From Nymphaea colorata (lineage: Eukaryota > Streptophyta > Magnoliopsida > Nymphaeales > Nymphaeaceae): a stretch of DNA of 64,000 nucleotides. A program made the position numbers and the translations under genes. The notes under the pieces are model-generated. The model did not search any database and was not told where the DNA came from. It worked only from the letters and a program-made list of their open reading frames with translations. Shown here piece by piece: positions 21,740 to 33,235 of the stretch. The DNA lies in assembly GCF_008831285.2 (NCBI RefSeq), contig NC_045138.2, positions 6,479,205 to 6,543,204 of the forward strand, read 5' to 3'. How positions within the stretch are numbered: the first letter of the stretch is position 1; every line of letters starts with the position of its first letter.

Positions 21740-22395
21740 CTGAATAAATTTGTTTGAAATGCAAATGAGTTTGCAATAAATGAGAAAAACATTATGGTGG
21801 GTTTCTGGATGTTATACAATTGATTTGTACATAAATATATGTAATGTTTCTTTCAAATAAATTCATGTTCATTACAAAAAAATCATGATGTGAGCAAGAT
21901 ATATACTCAAATCTAATGCCAAGAAAGTAAATAACTAAAATCACAAAAAAGAAGCACATATCAAACAAAAGGCATAAACCAGATATGACATAACATAAAC
22001 TTCTTCGAGAAAAAAAAAAATCGAAGTGCATCGTCATCTTCCATACATTCACAGGTATGTGAAACATAAAACTTGAGGTCACCCTTAGCAAGCTCAACAG
22101 GACACAAAGATTTGTCCTTCAACACTCAAATTTAAAGAAAAATATTTGTGAGCAAGAAAGGTACCTGAAAATAACATTCTAGGCATACTATAGTACTATT
22201 AAGTAAGAAAGCTCAGGTCTCAATGTAGTGAGGATAAAGATGGCCATTTTAGTCCTAAATATTATTATTGCTGACATTGTCATTTATCACTTCCGACTTG
22301 ACATTCCAAAGTTCAAGTATTTGTATCTAAGTTTTCCTAACTTAGGCTTGTGCATTATTGGAAAAAATAAAGTTGGTGAAAGGAGTCCTTATATC
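21740..22395 (+). repeat. Segmental repeat family, copy D
   Basis: This block matches 6345-6960 in copy C and 4370-4760 in copy A: AAATAAATTCATGT, AGCAAGATATATACTC, ACATTCACAGGTATGTGAAAC, TTGAGGTCACCC, TTTGTCCT and ATTTAAAGAAAA. Its first 260 bp are closest to copy E at 28.6 kb (ATTATGGTGGGTTT, TTGTACATAAATATATGTAATG). No gene. Confidence 0.75.
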
Positions 22396-22396
22396 C

Positions 22397-22563
22397 AAGG
22401 GCGACTGGCAGTGTCCCCCTCCCCTCAGATTTAAAAAAAAAAAATACTTATAAATTTTAGTTTAAAATATATAAAAAATTAAAAAATTATATTTTTGTCT
22501 CTGTTAGAATTTTGAAACTATAGTTTGTCTCCCGCAACAAAAAAATTTCTAGCTCCGCCTTTG
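22397..22563. mobile_element. MITE of the GGCGGAGCC family (degraded)
   Basis: It starts near AAGGGCGACTGGCAG and ends AAATTTCTAGCTCCGCCTTT. The end matches the other members at 20,830, 29,483 and 61,918. The interior is AT-rich. No target duplication is recognisable. Confidence 0.6.
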
Positions 22564-22564
22564 C

Positions 22565-23085
22565 TTGGTAATATGTACAAGTAAACAAACTGTCTCTTGA
22601 TATATTTAATAACTAAGATGGGAATTTTATATCTAGTATTAATGTTAACATTAGATGCCACCTAAATTTAATTCTATCAATTGTACTTTCCAGACTGTGA
22701 GCCTTAGTATTTTAACTTTTCTAATTTAAAATTGTGCTTTATTTTTAAGGGTAGGATTGGTGGAAAGATTCTTTATATTTATCATAATCTAAAAACATGA
22801 ATATAAAATGGTCGATATAGTGCGAGAATTACTTGCAATTGATTCAAAAAAAACTCGTCTCTTGATGTACTAACAAGAATGGAAATTTTAGGTTTAATAC
22901 AAATATTCATATCGGAATATGCCATTTAAATTTAATACTAGAAAATGTACTTTCCAAAGTGCAAGCCTTAGTATTTAAAAATTTTAAGTGAAACTTGCTC
23001 TTTATTTGAGATAGTAGAGTTGAGAATGGGCCCTCAGATCTATCAATGTCTAAAAAAACTTAGATCTAAAACAATAGTCAATCTA
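22565..23085. repeat. Two tandem copies of a roughly 250-bp repeat unit
   Basis: Units at about 22,570-22,830 and 22,850-23,085 share CTCTTGATGTA/ATATTTAATAA, ATTTTATATCTAGTATTAAT-like, GCCACCTAAATTTAAT-like, GTACTTTCCA and GAGCCTTAGTATTT. Related single units occur at the end of copy D, in copies A and C (ACATTGGATGTTGCCTAA) and at 26,270-26,440. No coding frame is conserved. Confidence 0.65.
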
Positions 23086-24955
23086 CAAGTAGGCTGGCAT
23101 GGGTAGTTGGGTACAACATCCCCCACAAGCTTCTTTTATTTCATATGGATGTTCTCCACCATTTGCTCACTTATATATGCTTGAGCCCTTTAAAAAATGA
23201 TAATTTGTGAAATAGTGATTTGTTTGCATCCTCAAAAATATATTTTGGTCTTTGTAGTGCTTCAAAAAAAAAAGTATTTTCAAAATGAGAGAGAAATAAC
23301 TCACTTGTCGTACGAGGTCCAGCCATTCTCAATGCCTTTATTAGGGGTAACCGATCAAGAACTAACCTCTTACTTTGCACATTCCGATATTTGAAGTGTT
23401 ATTTCGTATGCAAGTGTGCTAAATCGAAATATATTGAGACAAATTTTTCAAATGATTAGATATGATTTGGTTTTAGGAAAAAAGTGCCCTCAGGTCTGGA
23501 ACTATGATTTTAAGAGTTAACAAACCCTTAACAATTAGTAACTTTAGAAACTTGAGATTGAGTTGTTGGAATAGCCAAATAGTATAAGAAACAAATTGTT
23601 TAGAAAAGACACTTGTAAGATCATTTGAGTTCTTCAAATATTGTTATTAGAACTCAACAAGAAAATAACTTGTATTTGAAGATAGTTTTGAAAATCGAAG
23701 TTTTCAATTTGTTTAAGGAAATATTGTTAGGAACATACTTGTAAATTACTTATTTTGCAAAATATGGTTTGCACTTGTCATGCTTTGTAAGAACAAGTTT
23801 TGTTTGAAAATAAGATATCAAAATAGGTGGATGATGACCATAGTTCTTTTTCATCATATGGCTAAAGAGAGCGATTTTGGAATATTGCAAATATGAAAAT
23901 AATATGTTTAAAAGCATAAAGATTTGAAATTTGAACCAAGAAATTATTATAATTTCTAAAGTGTTTTCCCTTCAATCGTAAATAAATTTCAAGATTTTGC
24001 CTTAATTCGATTAACACCTTATTAGGGCTTGACTTTGTCTTACTTAGGCTTTTTAGAGAAGTGCTTCATGATTCTCATAAGTGATTGTGTATGCATGATT
24101 ACATAATTTTATATTCCTAATAAAAATAAACGCTCCCTACTACAACATATATTTATGGAGCAACAAAAAGGAAACTCTTGATACAAATTGATAATGGTTC
24201 ATCTAGCGAGTCACCCAAGGGTGTATGGAAAATATAGGTGGGCTAATGAAAGGCTAGAAAAATGATTAAGAAAAATATAAAGAATGATTTGCAATTTGAA
24301 AATCGAAAATGACATGCTCAATGCAAATTAACATGTATATCAATGGTGTTTGGGTGTTTCCCAGGTTGGACATGTCTCAACTTCAAAATGATGAAAATAA
24401 AAAAATGACAAAATGATGAAAATAAAAAAATGACCTACCCCGAATCTTCAGAATGTAATACCCATCCACATAAAATCAAGCCACAAAATATAGAATTAGA
24501 TAGATAAATGAAAAGATAGAGAGCAAAAATAGGTGTAGAGAAAAATTAAAAGAGAGAAAGAGAAGAATGAAAATGCATAGAGAGAAATAAAGATAAAAGA
24601 GGGAGAAAAAAACAAGATAGATATTTGAAAGAGAAAGAATTAAATGAGAGAGAAATGAGAAGAGGAACAAAAAAGACAAATAAAGATGAGAAATTAAAAG
24701 AGGAGTAGGTTAATTTAAAGGCTTGAAAAGATGCTTGATTTCCCATGTTAAATGAGAGAAATGAGGAGGTTTTTATAGAGGAAGAAGACTCAAGGGCATT
24801 GTGCTCCTTTCTTTTAGATGAAAGGATTATTTCAAGAAAACTGAGGGCATTCAATGAATGACAAATGATGCTGAAAATCAAGGGTATTTTTAGAATCTTG
24901 ACCTAGAAATGATTGGTATTTGGAAAATGATCATAATATCTCGATACTTGAACTG
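23086..24955. other. AT-rich non-coding stretch
   Basis: I see no supported gene. A GA-rich section (about 24,520-24,690) gives low-complexity frames only. A short direct repeat (AATGATGAAAATAAAAAAATG twice) lies at 24,388-24,434. Confidence 0.5.
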
Positions 24956-24959
24956 AGAA

Positions 24960-25535
24960 TGATCTGTGACTTGTATTCGAATCTGAAAATAGATCTAGCG
25001 CTCAGATTTGAGGCTGGATCTGGATCAAAAGCTTAAAATGGATCAAAAATAATATATTTGGATTTCGATCTCACATTTTGATCCAAAACTCATATTTGGT
25101 CCTGAATCTCATATTTAAATCTGGAATAAGTTATAAACCTCTCTTTGGATCTAAATTTGGATCGAGATAAGTAATTTGGAACTGAATAAGGATATGGATC
25201 TAGACTTTGGACCTTGAGTTCCGTTCGGGTCTGAATTGATATGAAGGCACAAATTGGGAACAAATGAGTCCAAAATTGATATTTGGATTAGGGTCTATAT
25301 CTAGTTTTGTTGTGGACCCAGTTTTAGAAATTGGATTTGGATATGGATCCATTTTGTATGTGGTTTGAATCTGGGGATCTATTTCGTATGTAGGGCTAAT
25401 GTTTGGTTCTAGATTTGGATCTAGGGCTGCGCTTTGAATCTAGATTTGGATCTAGGGCTAGGATTTTGACCTAAATTTATATCTTAGGATTTGTTTTAGG
25501 CTTCAATATGAGTTTTTGAACCGGATCTGAGTTTG
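24960..25535. repeat. Degenerate GGATCT/TTTGGATC repeat tract
   Basis: Irregular repetition of GGATCTGGATC, TTTGGATCTAGGGCT and TTTGGATTCGGATC-like words over about 575 bp, without fixed unit length. A similar tract lies at 37,435-37,800. It may be a decayed minisatellite. Confidence 0.6.
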
Positions 25536-25544
25536 AATTATAGA

Positions 25545-25990
25545 ATAACGCTTTGTTTGGTTGGAGGGAAAGGAAGGGATGGAAAGGGAAGGAATGGGAA
25601 GGAAAGGGAAAGGGAAGGGAAGGGAAAGGAATGGAATGGAAAGAAATGGAAAGAGTTGATTAAAAAGTTTGTTTGGATAGAAAGGGAAGGAAAAAGAATG
25701 GAATGGAAAAAAAAGACTAAATTGCACATGGATTTAGAAAGGAGGGAAAGAAAAGGAGGGGTAGTGTAGGAATAAAAAACTCTTCCACTTACTTTCTTTT
25801 CCTTTCATTTTTAATCCGTTCGATTTGAGAGGAAAATGATTTACACTAAACAATCCCTCCCTTTCCTTTCCCTCTCATTCCCTCCCGTTGCAGCCAAACA
25901 CCTTTTGCCTCTTTCCCTCCTTTCTAATTAGCCAACCAAACAAAGGAGGGATTGCTCAATCCCTCTCTTTTCCTCCTACCAAACATGCCC
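25545..25990. mobile_element. MITE-like element with strong purine/pyrimidine asymmetry
   Basis: The left end GCTTTGTTTGGTTGGAGGGA and the right end TCCTCCTACCAAACATGCCC are imperfect inverted repeats, and sub-terminal GGAGGGATTG / CAATCCCTCC words also pair. The left half is almost pure purine (GGAA repeats, 25,565-25,760) and the right half pyrimidine-rich. TTAGGGC-TGTTTGG termini are common in plant hAT-type MITEs. The lysine- and arginine-rich frames here are low complexity, not genes. Confidence 0.65.
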
Positions 25991-26949
25991 TAAGTCTAAA
26001 TTTCCTACTAAACAAGCCCTAAGTCTAAATTTTGATTGGGCTTTGTGTCTATAGTATGAAGAATAAGTATCAAATATCATTGATAGTCAAATAAAAAAAG
26101 AAATTGACTATAATTAAGAAAAATTAAAGTGTTTGAAGCCAAAAATCCTTCAAGGTTTTTATAAAGTTATCACAAAATATTTGAGAAATGCTAAATATAG
26201 AATCTTTAAAAATTTTGAGGTGATTACAAGCTCCTCAACCAAAAAATTTCAGGCTCTACCACTGGTGTAAAATTGAAGATGTCGTGCAAAAAGTGTTTGC
26301 AATTGATTCAAAATTGAAAGTTATATGCATAAGTAAAAAAACTCATCACTTGATGTTTTCGATAAAGAGGATGAAAATTTTTACGTTTCATACTAAATGT
26401 TGACATCAAATGCCGACTAATTATTTGAGATAGTAGAGTTGATGGAATAACCACTCATGGCTTCATCCAATCTACCTTGCATGGCTTCATGACTTCATCG
26501 CAACCCCAAGTCTTTCCATTTTATAATAGATCTTAATTGAAATGTAAGATGTTCGCATGGCCTATATTTGACTTGAAGTACACAAGCCAACAATTTGAGA
26601 ATGAATTGGTTCGAATAAAAATGAAATTGTCCAGCTGAACAAAACTTGTTCTAACACTACAAAAAATAAGCATAGCTTAAAAATATGGGTAAAAATGTTG
26701 CCTCGATAAAAACTTTTACTGATGGTTACTATGGATGTCAGTGAAAACTATCATTGATATTTCCGGTGCACATGTTGGTATAGATTAGTTTCACCAACGC
26801 GTGCTGAACATAGCTGAATATATTATTGCCGATGTATGCCAGACTTAGACAATAGTGTTAGCAATGAATATATAAAGGTCGGTGACGAATCTTAATGCAT
26901 AAATAATGCAATTTCTGTAGACTGGTGTGAGTTAATCACCCACAGTAGC

Positions 26950-27340
26950 CCACCGTTAGGGATGTCAAGATATGTGATCTGATCGGATACGGAAAAAATG
27001 TCTGATTAAGCAATCGGATTGGATTCAGATTTAAGAAATGACATCCAATCGGATTTGGATTTGAGTATATCTAAACATCTAATTGGATTCATATACAGAT
27101 TCAAATCGGATTTACTTTTAAACAAATATCCTATATTTAATGTTCTTATATTTTGGTAACTGCCAAATGCAGTTCAAAATTCGGATTTGGATTTAAATAT
27201 GAATATAAAAATCAGATTTGGATGGAAAATGACTTTTCTTTATTCACATTCGAATCAGAATATATGAATATCCAAAAAGGTAAATGACATTAAGGGTACA
27301 TCTGACCCCAATCAGATCTGTCAACATTCCTACCCATGGT
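26950..27340. mobile_element. MITE of the AGGGATGTCAA family, copy 2
   Basis: It starts TTAGGGATGTCAAGATATG and ends near TGTCAACATTCCTA, a decayed inverted terminus. It is collinear with the copy at 19,370-19,775, and the two copies also share the same neighbour (the foldback element). This shows that the MITE and foldback element were duplicated together. Confidence 0.7.
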
Positions 27341-27349
27341 TGACTCTGC

Positions 27350-28211
27350 CACTATTTAAGAATGTGTGTGGTTGGAGAAATGGCTGACAGGCTTTCTCTT
27401 CACTCCATCGAGAGAATGACATGGTCATGATATAAGAATGCACAAGAAATAAAGGGTATACTTTGATTAAATTAGAAGGACGGTTTGAGTTAGAAACGCA
27501 AGTTACTAAAATGAGATAAAATGAGAACAAAGAACACCACCCATAACTACATCGCTTTCTGTCTCTTTATTTAGTTGGGAAGAGTAAAAAGAATTCGAGA
27601 AAACTGCACAACTATGGATGTCAGCCTCCTTTTCTGTATTAGTTTGCTTTTCTAACTTGGACCCATTTTCCACGCTTCACATCTAACCAAAAGAAAAACG
27701 TATTTACTGACGCGTGGAAAAATAATAATGTCAGTACAGATTAGTTTTACTGACATTTGTAACTGAACGTCAGTGAGGGGATGATTACTGGGTAGGCGTT
27801 GTGGGTTCTTTTCTAGAAACTTCATAATTTATTTTGATGTAATATTTTTCAGAGTCTTCTTCTTCTTCTTCTTCTTGGTGTCCAAATTAGAACAGCAAAT
27901 TAAAATGAAAAAGGGGGCTGATGTCCATAGTTGTGCAGTTCCCTCAAATTCTCTTACTCTTCCCAACTGAATAAAGAGAGAGAAAGCGATGCTGTGATGG
28001 ATGGCGTTCTCTGTTCCCACGTATTTCATCTCATCTTTGTAACTTACGCTTCTAACTCGAACCGTCCACCTAATTTAATCAAAATTTATCTTTTATTTCT
28101 TTTTTTTTTTTGAGCTTTCTTATATCATGCCTATGTTCTCTCCATGAAGTGAAACGGGAGCTTCTCATCCCTCTCTAACCACGCACATTCTTAAAACGGG
28201 CTTCTATGCAT
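27350..28211. mobile_element. Foldback element, copy 2 (both arms long)
   Basis: Arms at about 27,350-27,660 and 27,885-28,211 pair over roughly 300 bp. Outer words are TTAAGAATGTGTGTGGTTGG and its inverse CCACGCACATTCTTAAAA, middle words GGACGGTTTGAGTTAGAA and TCTAACTCGAACCGTCC. The centre has GACGCGTGG and AACGTCAGTGAGGGG as in copy 1. No transposase. A TTC microsatellite lies at about 27,854-27,876. Confidence 0.8.
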
Positions 28212-28614
28212 AAAGCAATAGATCCGGGATTTTGTTCGCATGTCCAAGAGGGTTGGGTTGGTGCAATAGCTTGGGGTGGAGACTGATGGGTGCTCAGTCC
28301 CGGGAATCAACTGGATAAACAGTTGCATGAAATTGTTGGTCCATGTGTGTTATGACCATCTGTAGAACGAAAAATAGTTTTTCATTTTCTAACTTTCTGA
28401 CCAGAATTTAGAGATTGTCGAGAATTGATGAAGAGATCAATATTAGGATTTGATTTCATGCTTTTTGATAACAATATTTTTTGAAGATATTAAGTGGTAA
28501 GCAAAATTACTGTAAATTTAACAATTTTAAATATGTTCTTATTAAAACAAGCAGAAAATGAACGCACTATTCTTGGAAAGGTAAACACAATTAGATTCAA
28601 GAAAAATGAACTTT

Positions 28615-28870
28615 ATTGAATAAATTTGTTTGGTATGCAAATGAGTTTGCAATAAATCAGAAAAACATTATGGTGGGTTTTTAGGATGTTATACAAATGA
28701 TTTGTACATGAATATATGTAATGTTTCTCCCAAATAAATTCAAGTTAGTTACACAAAAATCATGATGTAAGCAAGACATATACTCAAATCTAATGAGAAG
28801 AAAGCAAATAACTAAAATAACAAAAGAAGCCCATATCAAACAAAATGCATAAACAAGATATCACATAAAG
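28615..28870 (+). repeat. Segmental repeat family, copy E
   Basis: It shares AAATTTGTTTGGTATGCAAA, AACATTATGGTGGGTTTT, TTGTACATGAATATATGTAA and AAGACATATACTCAAATC with copy D. It ends with a duplicated GGTAGGTTGTCC (28,871-28,897). Confidence 0.75.
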
Positions 28871-29322
28871 GTAGGTTGTCCTGAAGGTAGGTTGTCCAGT
28901 GCTCTATACTTTCTAGTAGTCACAAATATTGTTAACGAGTTTTTAGACGGTGAGGTTTTTCACATATAGTTCTTGTAGTGAAGCTGAAAATCTCAAAACA
29001 GTCCGGCAACTTGTTTAGAAAAGAAAATTTTACAAATTAGGAAAGAGTAAAGTAAATGAAAAAAAAGTAAAAGTAACATAAATGAATGAAGATGAGTAAT
29101 TTAAGAAAAGTTAATTTTAAACTTTAAAGCAAAAGTAACATAAAAATAATCGGAAAATACAATAAAACGAGAAAAGAATGAAAGACTTCATTTTGCTGTC
29201 GTTTACAAAAAGCAAGGAAAAGACGTTTTTTTTTCGTTTTCATTGTTTTTAATAATTTGAGCACGTTTTTGTTGAAAAGGAAGGATTTTTTGTCACTATA
29301 TATACTTTTCACTGCCTCCGCG

Positions 29323-29483
29323 CAGTGGCAGAGCCAAAAAACATTTTTTTAGATTGGCATTGATTTACGTGTCTTCATAATAATTATATAACAAAATAGA
29401 CATTAAACTATTTTAATATTAAAAAAATTGAGAAGCTAGTGTGGGCAACTGCCCACACTAGCCTATATGTGGCTCCGCCACTG
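29323..29483. mobile_element. MITE of the GGCGGAGCC family (complete)
   Basis: Termini CAGTGGCAGAGCC and GGCTCCGCCACTG are inverted repeats with one mismatch. The element is 161 bp, AT-rich, with GGGCAACTGCCCACACTAGCC near the right end. The flanks do not show a clear target duplication. Confidence 0.75.
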
Positions 29484-30069
29484 CCTAGCGACAAGCTCTT
29501 TTTCTTTTCAGCCATTGGAGTAAATATTCTTCTCTTTCATTCATCCAACACTACTAGTTCACCCCACCCCGACTTTGGCATTGGTATTCATAAATTTTGG
29601 AGATCCAAGCGTCTTTGCATAGCCTCCTTCCTGTTAAAAAAAACCAGACTCGTTTTCACCTTTTTTATGGGGCTAAGTCGATAATTTTTTATGAAGGTGT
29701 TAAATTATAATTTCAAAATTTCAACAATGATCCAAATATAATATTTCAACATTTTTATTTATAATAAATAATTTTTTTTTAAAATTTACATGTAATTTTT
29801 TATTTTTTATTTTTAAGGAGCCAAGACCCCTGTGCTCCTGTTTTCTTATTAGTCTCCAAGCTGGATACCATTATATGTAGATCCGATACAGAAATAGACA
29901 ATATGAACCAACACAATATGGCCTTCTCAAAGAACCGGTTGTTCTGAGGCCGAATCAGCCCATACCGTTCAATAGAGACTGATATATTATTAAATAATTA
30001 ATTTGAATTGTCAAGTCTTTTCTTAGGCCGACATGGTGTGAAAAAAAATGATGTTGTATCGCGGATACA

Positions 30070-30430
30070 GGGACGGAGCCAGGTCCAGGCAATAAATATA
30101 CATTGAAGAAAAGAAAAGAGAAGCGGGGTTTGAGACGTTTTATTTGTTTTATAAAAATTTATAATTTTTGGACTTTTAACAGTTTTCATATTTTTTTCCC
30201 TTATAAAAGGCTTTTTTTTTAATTTAATCAAAAGTATTTTGGTCATTATATACCCATGTGCACATGACCAGCTTCAGGTTGTGTGGGTTCCAGCTTTTCT
30301 CACAGTTGTTTGAAAATCAAAATTTTACTATTAATTTTTTGGAGAATTTTAATTTGGCCCTCATATATATTTTGAAAACTATATAAATGCCCCTCCCCTC
30401 TCCCTTGAAAGATTCTTGTTTCCGCCACTG
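30070..30430. mobile_element. MITE of the GGCGGAGCC family (longer variant)
   Basis: It starts GGGACGGAGCCAGG and ends TTCTTGTTTCCGCCACTG. The 361-bp interior is AT-rich. The two ends are typical of the family, but no clear flanking duplication was found, so they might belong to two separate copies. Confidence 0.5.
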
Positions 30431-31116
30431 CTACACATTTATTTTTCAAGGCTTCTGATTTAAGCCAGCCAATTTGGAATGGACCGAGTCAGCCCACTGG
30501 CTAATCCAGAACGTCTAGATCAGGGCCTCAAAAAGTCAGGTCCAACATGATCAGGAGCCAAGGATGAAGGGTTCAAAGGAAGGGAACCAGAAGCTACCGA
30601 GTCGCGCTGAAAGGTCAAACATGTTGGTGACTCGATGACTGACCTGGTTTAATGCTAGTATTTGGCTTCTAATTAGAGGAAACTGAACCCGGGATATGAA
30701 CACCGGCGAAGCCAGGATTTTTTAGTTGACGGCCATTTTGAATCGGTCAACGTCTGATCTGGGCATCACATGTGACTAAAACCGCGTTTAGTTTCACTGC
30801 AATGATATTTTCGAAGGGCACCAGCCACGCTATATGCTTGCTTAGGCTTGTGGATGGGAGGGTGGCGACACTGGGAATTGAACTCTAACTACTTCACCAA
30901 ACCACATATGGAAAAAAAATCGTTACTCCCCCAATAATGTTCGAGCTGGATCAGTACCTAGATTCAGATCCAATTTAGTTAGTTGATCTAATATTCTCGT
31001 TGGATCCAGTTATAGCAGCTTTATTTGACCCAGATCCGACCCATTCAATAACTTGGCAATGAGCAAACTGAGACATGCACACGCATATACCTATTCATTG
31101 GGCAATGTTGCTGGCC
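30431..31116. other. Non-coding stretch
   Basis: No gene, RNA or repeat terminus that I can support. Only short open frames are present. Confidence 0.5.
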
Positions 31117-31323
31117 AGAGAGTGAGTAAATAGTAACTGTGCATCATCAAGCTCATTTATGAGAGCCATTTGATTCATCGTTATAAATTATTGTGTTAAA
31201 AACAAGAAAAAAATGTGGAAACTAATATTATATAACAAAAATGTCTACCCTCTTTTTCTTTTTTTTTTTGTTATTTTTTCTCAACCCGAATGGTGACGCA
31301 AAGTTACTATTTACTCACTCTCT
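31117..31323. mobile_element. 207-bp MITE with 22-bp perfect inverted termini
   Basis: AGAGAGTGAGTAAATAGTAA(CT) at the left is the exact reverse complement of AGTTACTATTTACTCACTCT(CT) at the right. The interior is AT-rich with T runs. The flanks lack an obvious duplication. The superfamily is not assignable. Confidence 0.8.
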
Positions 31324-32618
31324 CTCAAAGAATCATCATTAAATGTAATTTCAAACCCAACAACCTGACTAGGATCCGATAAAGATTCTACCCGGTTACA
31401 TATAAATACGGATCTTATATTAAGTAGATCTGGATTCGGTTTGTTAAAAAGTAAGCTAAAAAACTAGAAATGGAATTTGTACACATGTTACAATTCGATA
31501 ATTCGATAAAACCGAATCCAAAGTCTACATCTTATGAAGTCAAAACATATCGTTTGGAACCAAAAGTCAATAAGGCCATGAAACCTACAAGGACTCGGTT
31601 TTCTAATACATAAATGAAGAAGAATTACAAAAAAACTACTAAGCTTTTGATTTATTTACAAAAATTAATCTAACATTTGAAGAATTACAAATGACGGTCT
31701 AAGATCATAAAACAATTTGCCAGATGGAAACCATTAATATATATACAAAAAACTATTTTCTATAAAAAAGAGAACACTTTGTAGCGTTTGCAATGCAGAT
31801 TTTTTAGGTTTATTTCTCCATAATTTCCCACTACTTTTTTTTTATGAAGCTGGTTATGCACACTGCTAGGTGTAAACAAAAATTATGCATTAGAAGGTGT
31901 AATGACCGCAATAGCTTTTATCATTAAAATGAAGAGCCCTATGGACAAAAGGGTCATAAAAAAGTTACAAATAGTAAAAAATTGTTTCCTTTTGAAAAAT
32001 TTCCAGGATACTATAACTTTTTTTTATATGATGCATATTTGCTGTGTGCACCACCTTGATTGACAAAACTGAGAGAGAGAGAACCCTAAGGGGATTCTGG
32101 CAAATGCCGGATCTAATAGGCAATCAGTTGCTCTTTCAAATTTTGGTAGCAGTAGCATTAACTTTATGTGTTGTAAAAAGAGTGAGGTTCCAATACCCTT
32201 CCTCTAATTGAGCAACCTAAACCCTAAACTTTATCGAGCAGGCAAACTATGAACAAATGTACATCTTTGAGACTTCTTTGAAGCCCCACCTTTCTTATGA
32301 ACTTTCCTCAAGCTGTGTTTGAGGGGGAGTTACTGTGTATCGTTGGCCTCTATGGGAACCAGTCGATGATGTATGAGAGGCGGTAGTTTAACCTGCACTA
32401 CTTTATATTAGTTTCTCGAAGCTCATCTTTACTTTGATTCAAAAGGTAACCGACAGTTCCCGATTTTCTCCGGTTTTTGCAATCGTGGCTTGGCCCCCAA
32501 ACCATACATGAGTAAAACTCAGGCCGAAATCCCGGGTCTATTTATTTGATTTAGTTATTTAGTTAAACAAATGGTTTGTTACTCGAGCAGAACAACCATT
32601 TTATCGGTCAGACACTAT
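31324..32618. other. Non-coding stretch with a possible copia 3' end
   Basis: At 32,313-32,333 the sequence GTGTTTGAGGGGGAGTTACTG looks like a copia polypurine tract followed by an LTR start, but no LTR or coding sequence could be confirmed. A GGATCC-rich stretch at 31,370-31,450 resembles the 714-1830 duplication. Otherwise I see nothing. Confidence 0.35.
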
Positions 32619-32721
32619 AAAATAGCCCTACACCTTGGGAGGACGAAGTGGGGGTGGAGTGAAAGGGGAAAGCTTCAGCAAAATAGCCCTACACCTTGGG
32701 AGGACGAAGTGGGGGTGGAGT
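32619..32721. repeat. Two 42-bp direct repeats, period 61 bp
   Basis: AAAATAGCCCTACACCTTGG and the following GGACGAAGTGGGGGTGGAGT occur identically at 32,619-32,660 and 32,680-32,721, separated by 19 bp. The identity indicates a recent local duplication. Confidence 0.9.
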
Positions 32722-32785
32722 CAGCGTTTACTCAGGCGATGAGAGTAACATCCACAAAATAGTGGGAGAGAGAGAAGTTTATAAA

Positions 32786-33235
32786 GTAAAATTAACATGT
32801 TTTTGTCCGCTCAGTAATGTGTTTATAAATTATTTTATCTGCTTGAAAAATAAGTACCCAATTTTTCAAATATTAGGTGGCCAATAGTAACTCGTCAAAA
32901 GTTAAACAATGATTTGTAAGTGTCTCATCAATGAATGAAAGAATGAATGAATAATAAACAAACGTATATAATAGTTTACAACAGGCAATCAGAATGATTT
33001 GTTTTAAATTTTAAAATTAACATGCTTTTGTCCGCTCAGCAATGTGTTTATAAATTATTTTATCTGCTTGAATATTTAAGTACGCAATTTTTCAAATATT
33101 AGGTGGCCAATAGTAACACATCAAAAGTTAGACAGGGATCTGAAAGTGTCTCATCAATGAATTGAAAGAAAGAATAAAGAAAGAATGAATGGATAATAAA
33201 CAAATGTATTTACAACAAGCAATCAGAATATTCAC
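32786..33235. repeat. Tandem duplication of the 3' flank of the calmodulin-like gene
   Basis: Units 32,786-33,000 and about 33,005-33,235 share AAAATTAACATG, TTTTGTCCGCTCAG, ATGTGTTTATAAATTATTTT, CAAATATTAGGTGGCCAATA and GTGTCTCATCAATGAA. The gene-proximal unit runs up to the stop codon at 33,232. On the gene's strand this is the 3' UTR or terminator region, so alternative polyadenylation signals may be duplicated with it (AATAATAAA-like words are present on the plus strand). Confidence 0.85.

Larger units (their letters stand above)
26655..28980. mobile_element. Candidate non-autonomous CACTA element
   Basis: The left boundary CACTACAAAAAATAAG and the right boundary AGTTCTTGTAGTG resemble the inverted termini of plant CACTA (En/Spm-like) transposons. 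Sub-terminal GTCAGTGAAAA-like and CAGTGAGGGG words occur inside. The interior holds a MITE, a foldback element and repeat copy E, but no transposase. The 3-bp flanks are TAA and AAG, so the expected identical 3-bp duplication is not seen. The two ends may be unrelated. Confidence 0.3.

Noticed and set aside
25503-25769. Gly/Lys-rich and Phe/Ser/Pro-rich frames
   Set aside because: Translation of the GGAA purine tract within a MITE, without any domain.
32313-32340. A further copia 3' end or solo LTR
   Set aside because: Only a polypurine-like GAGGGGGAGT is seen. No LTR partner and no coding remnant could be confirmed.
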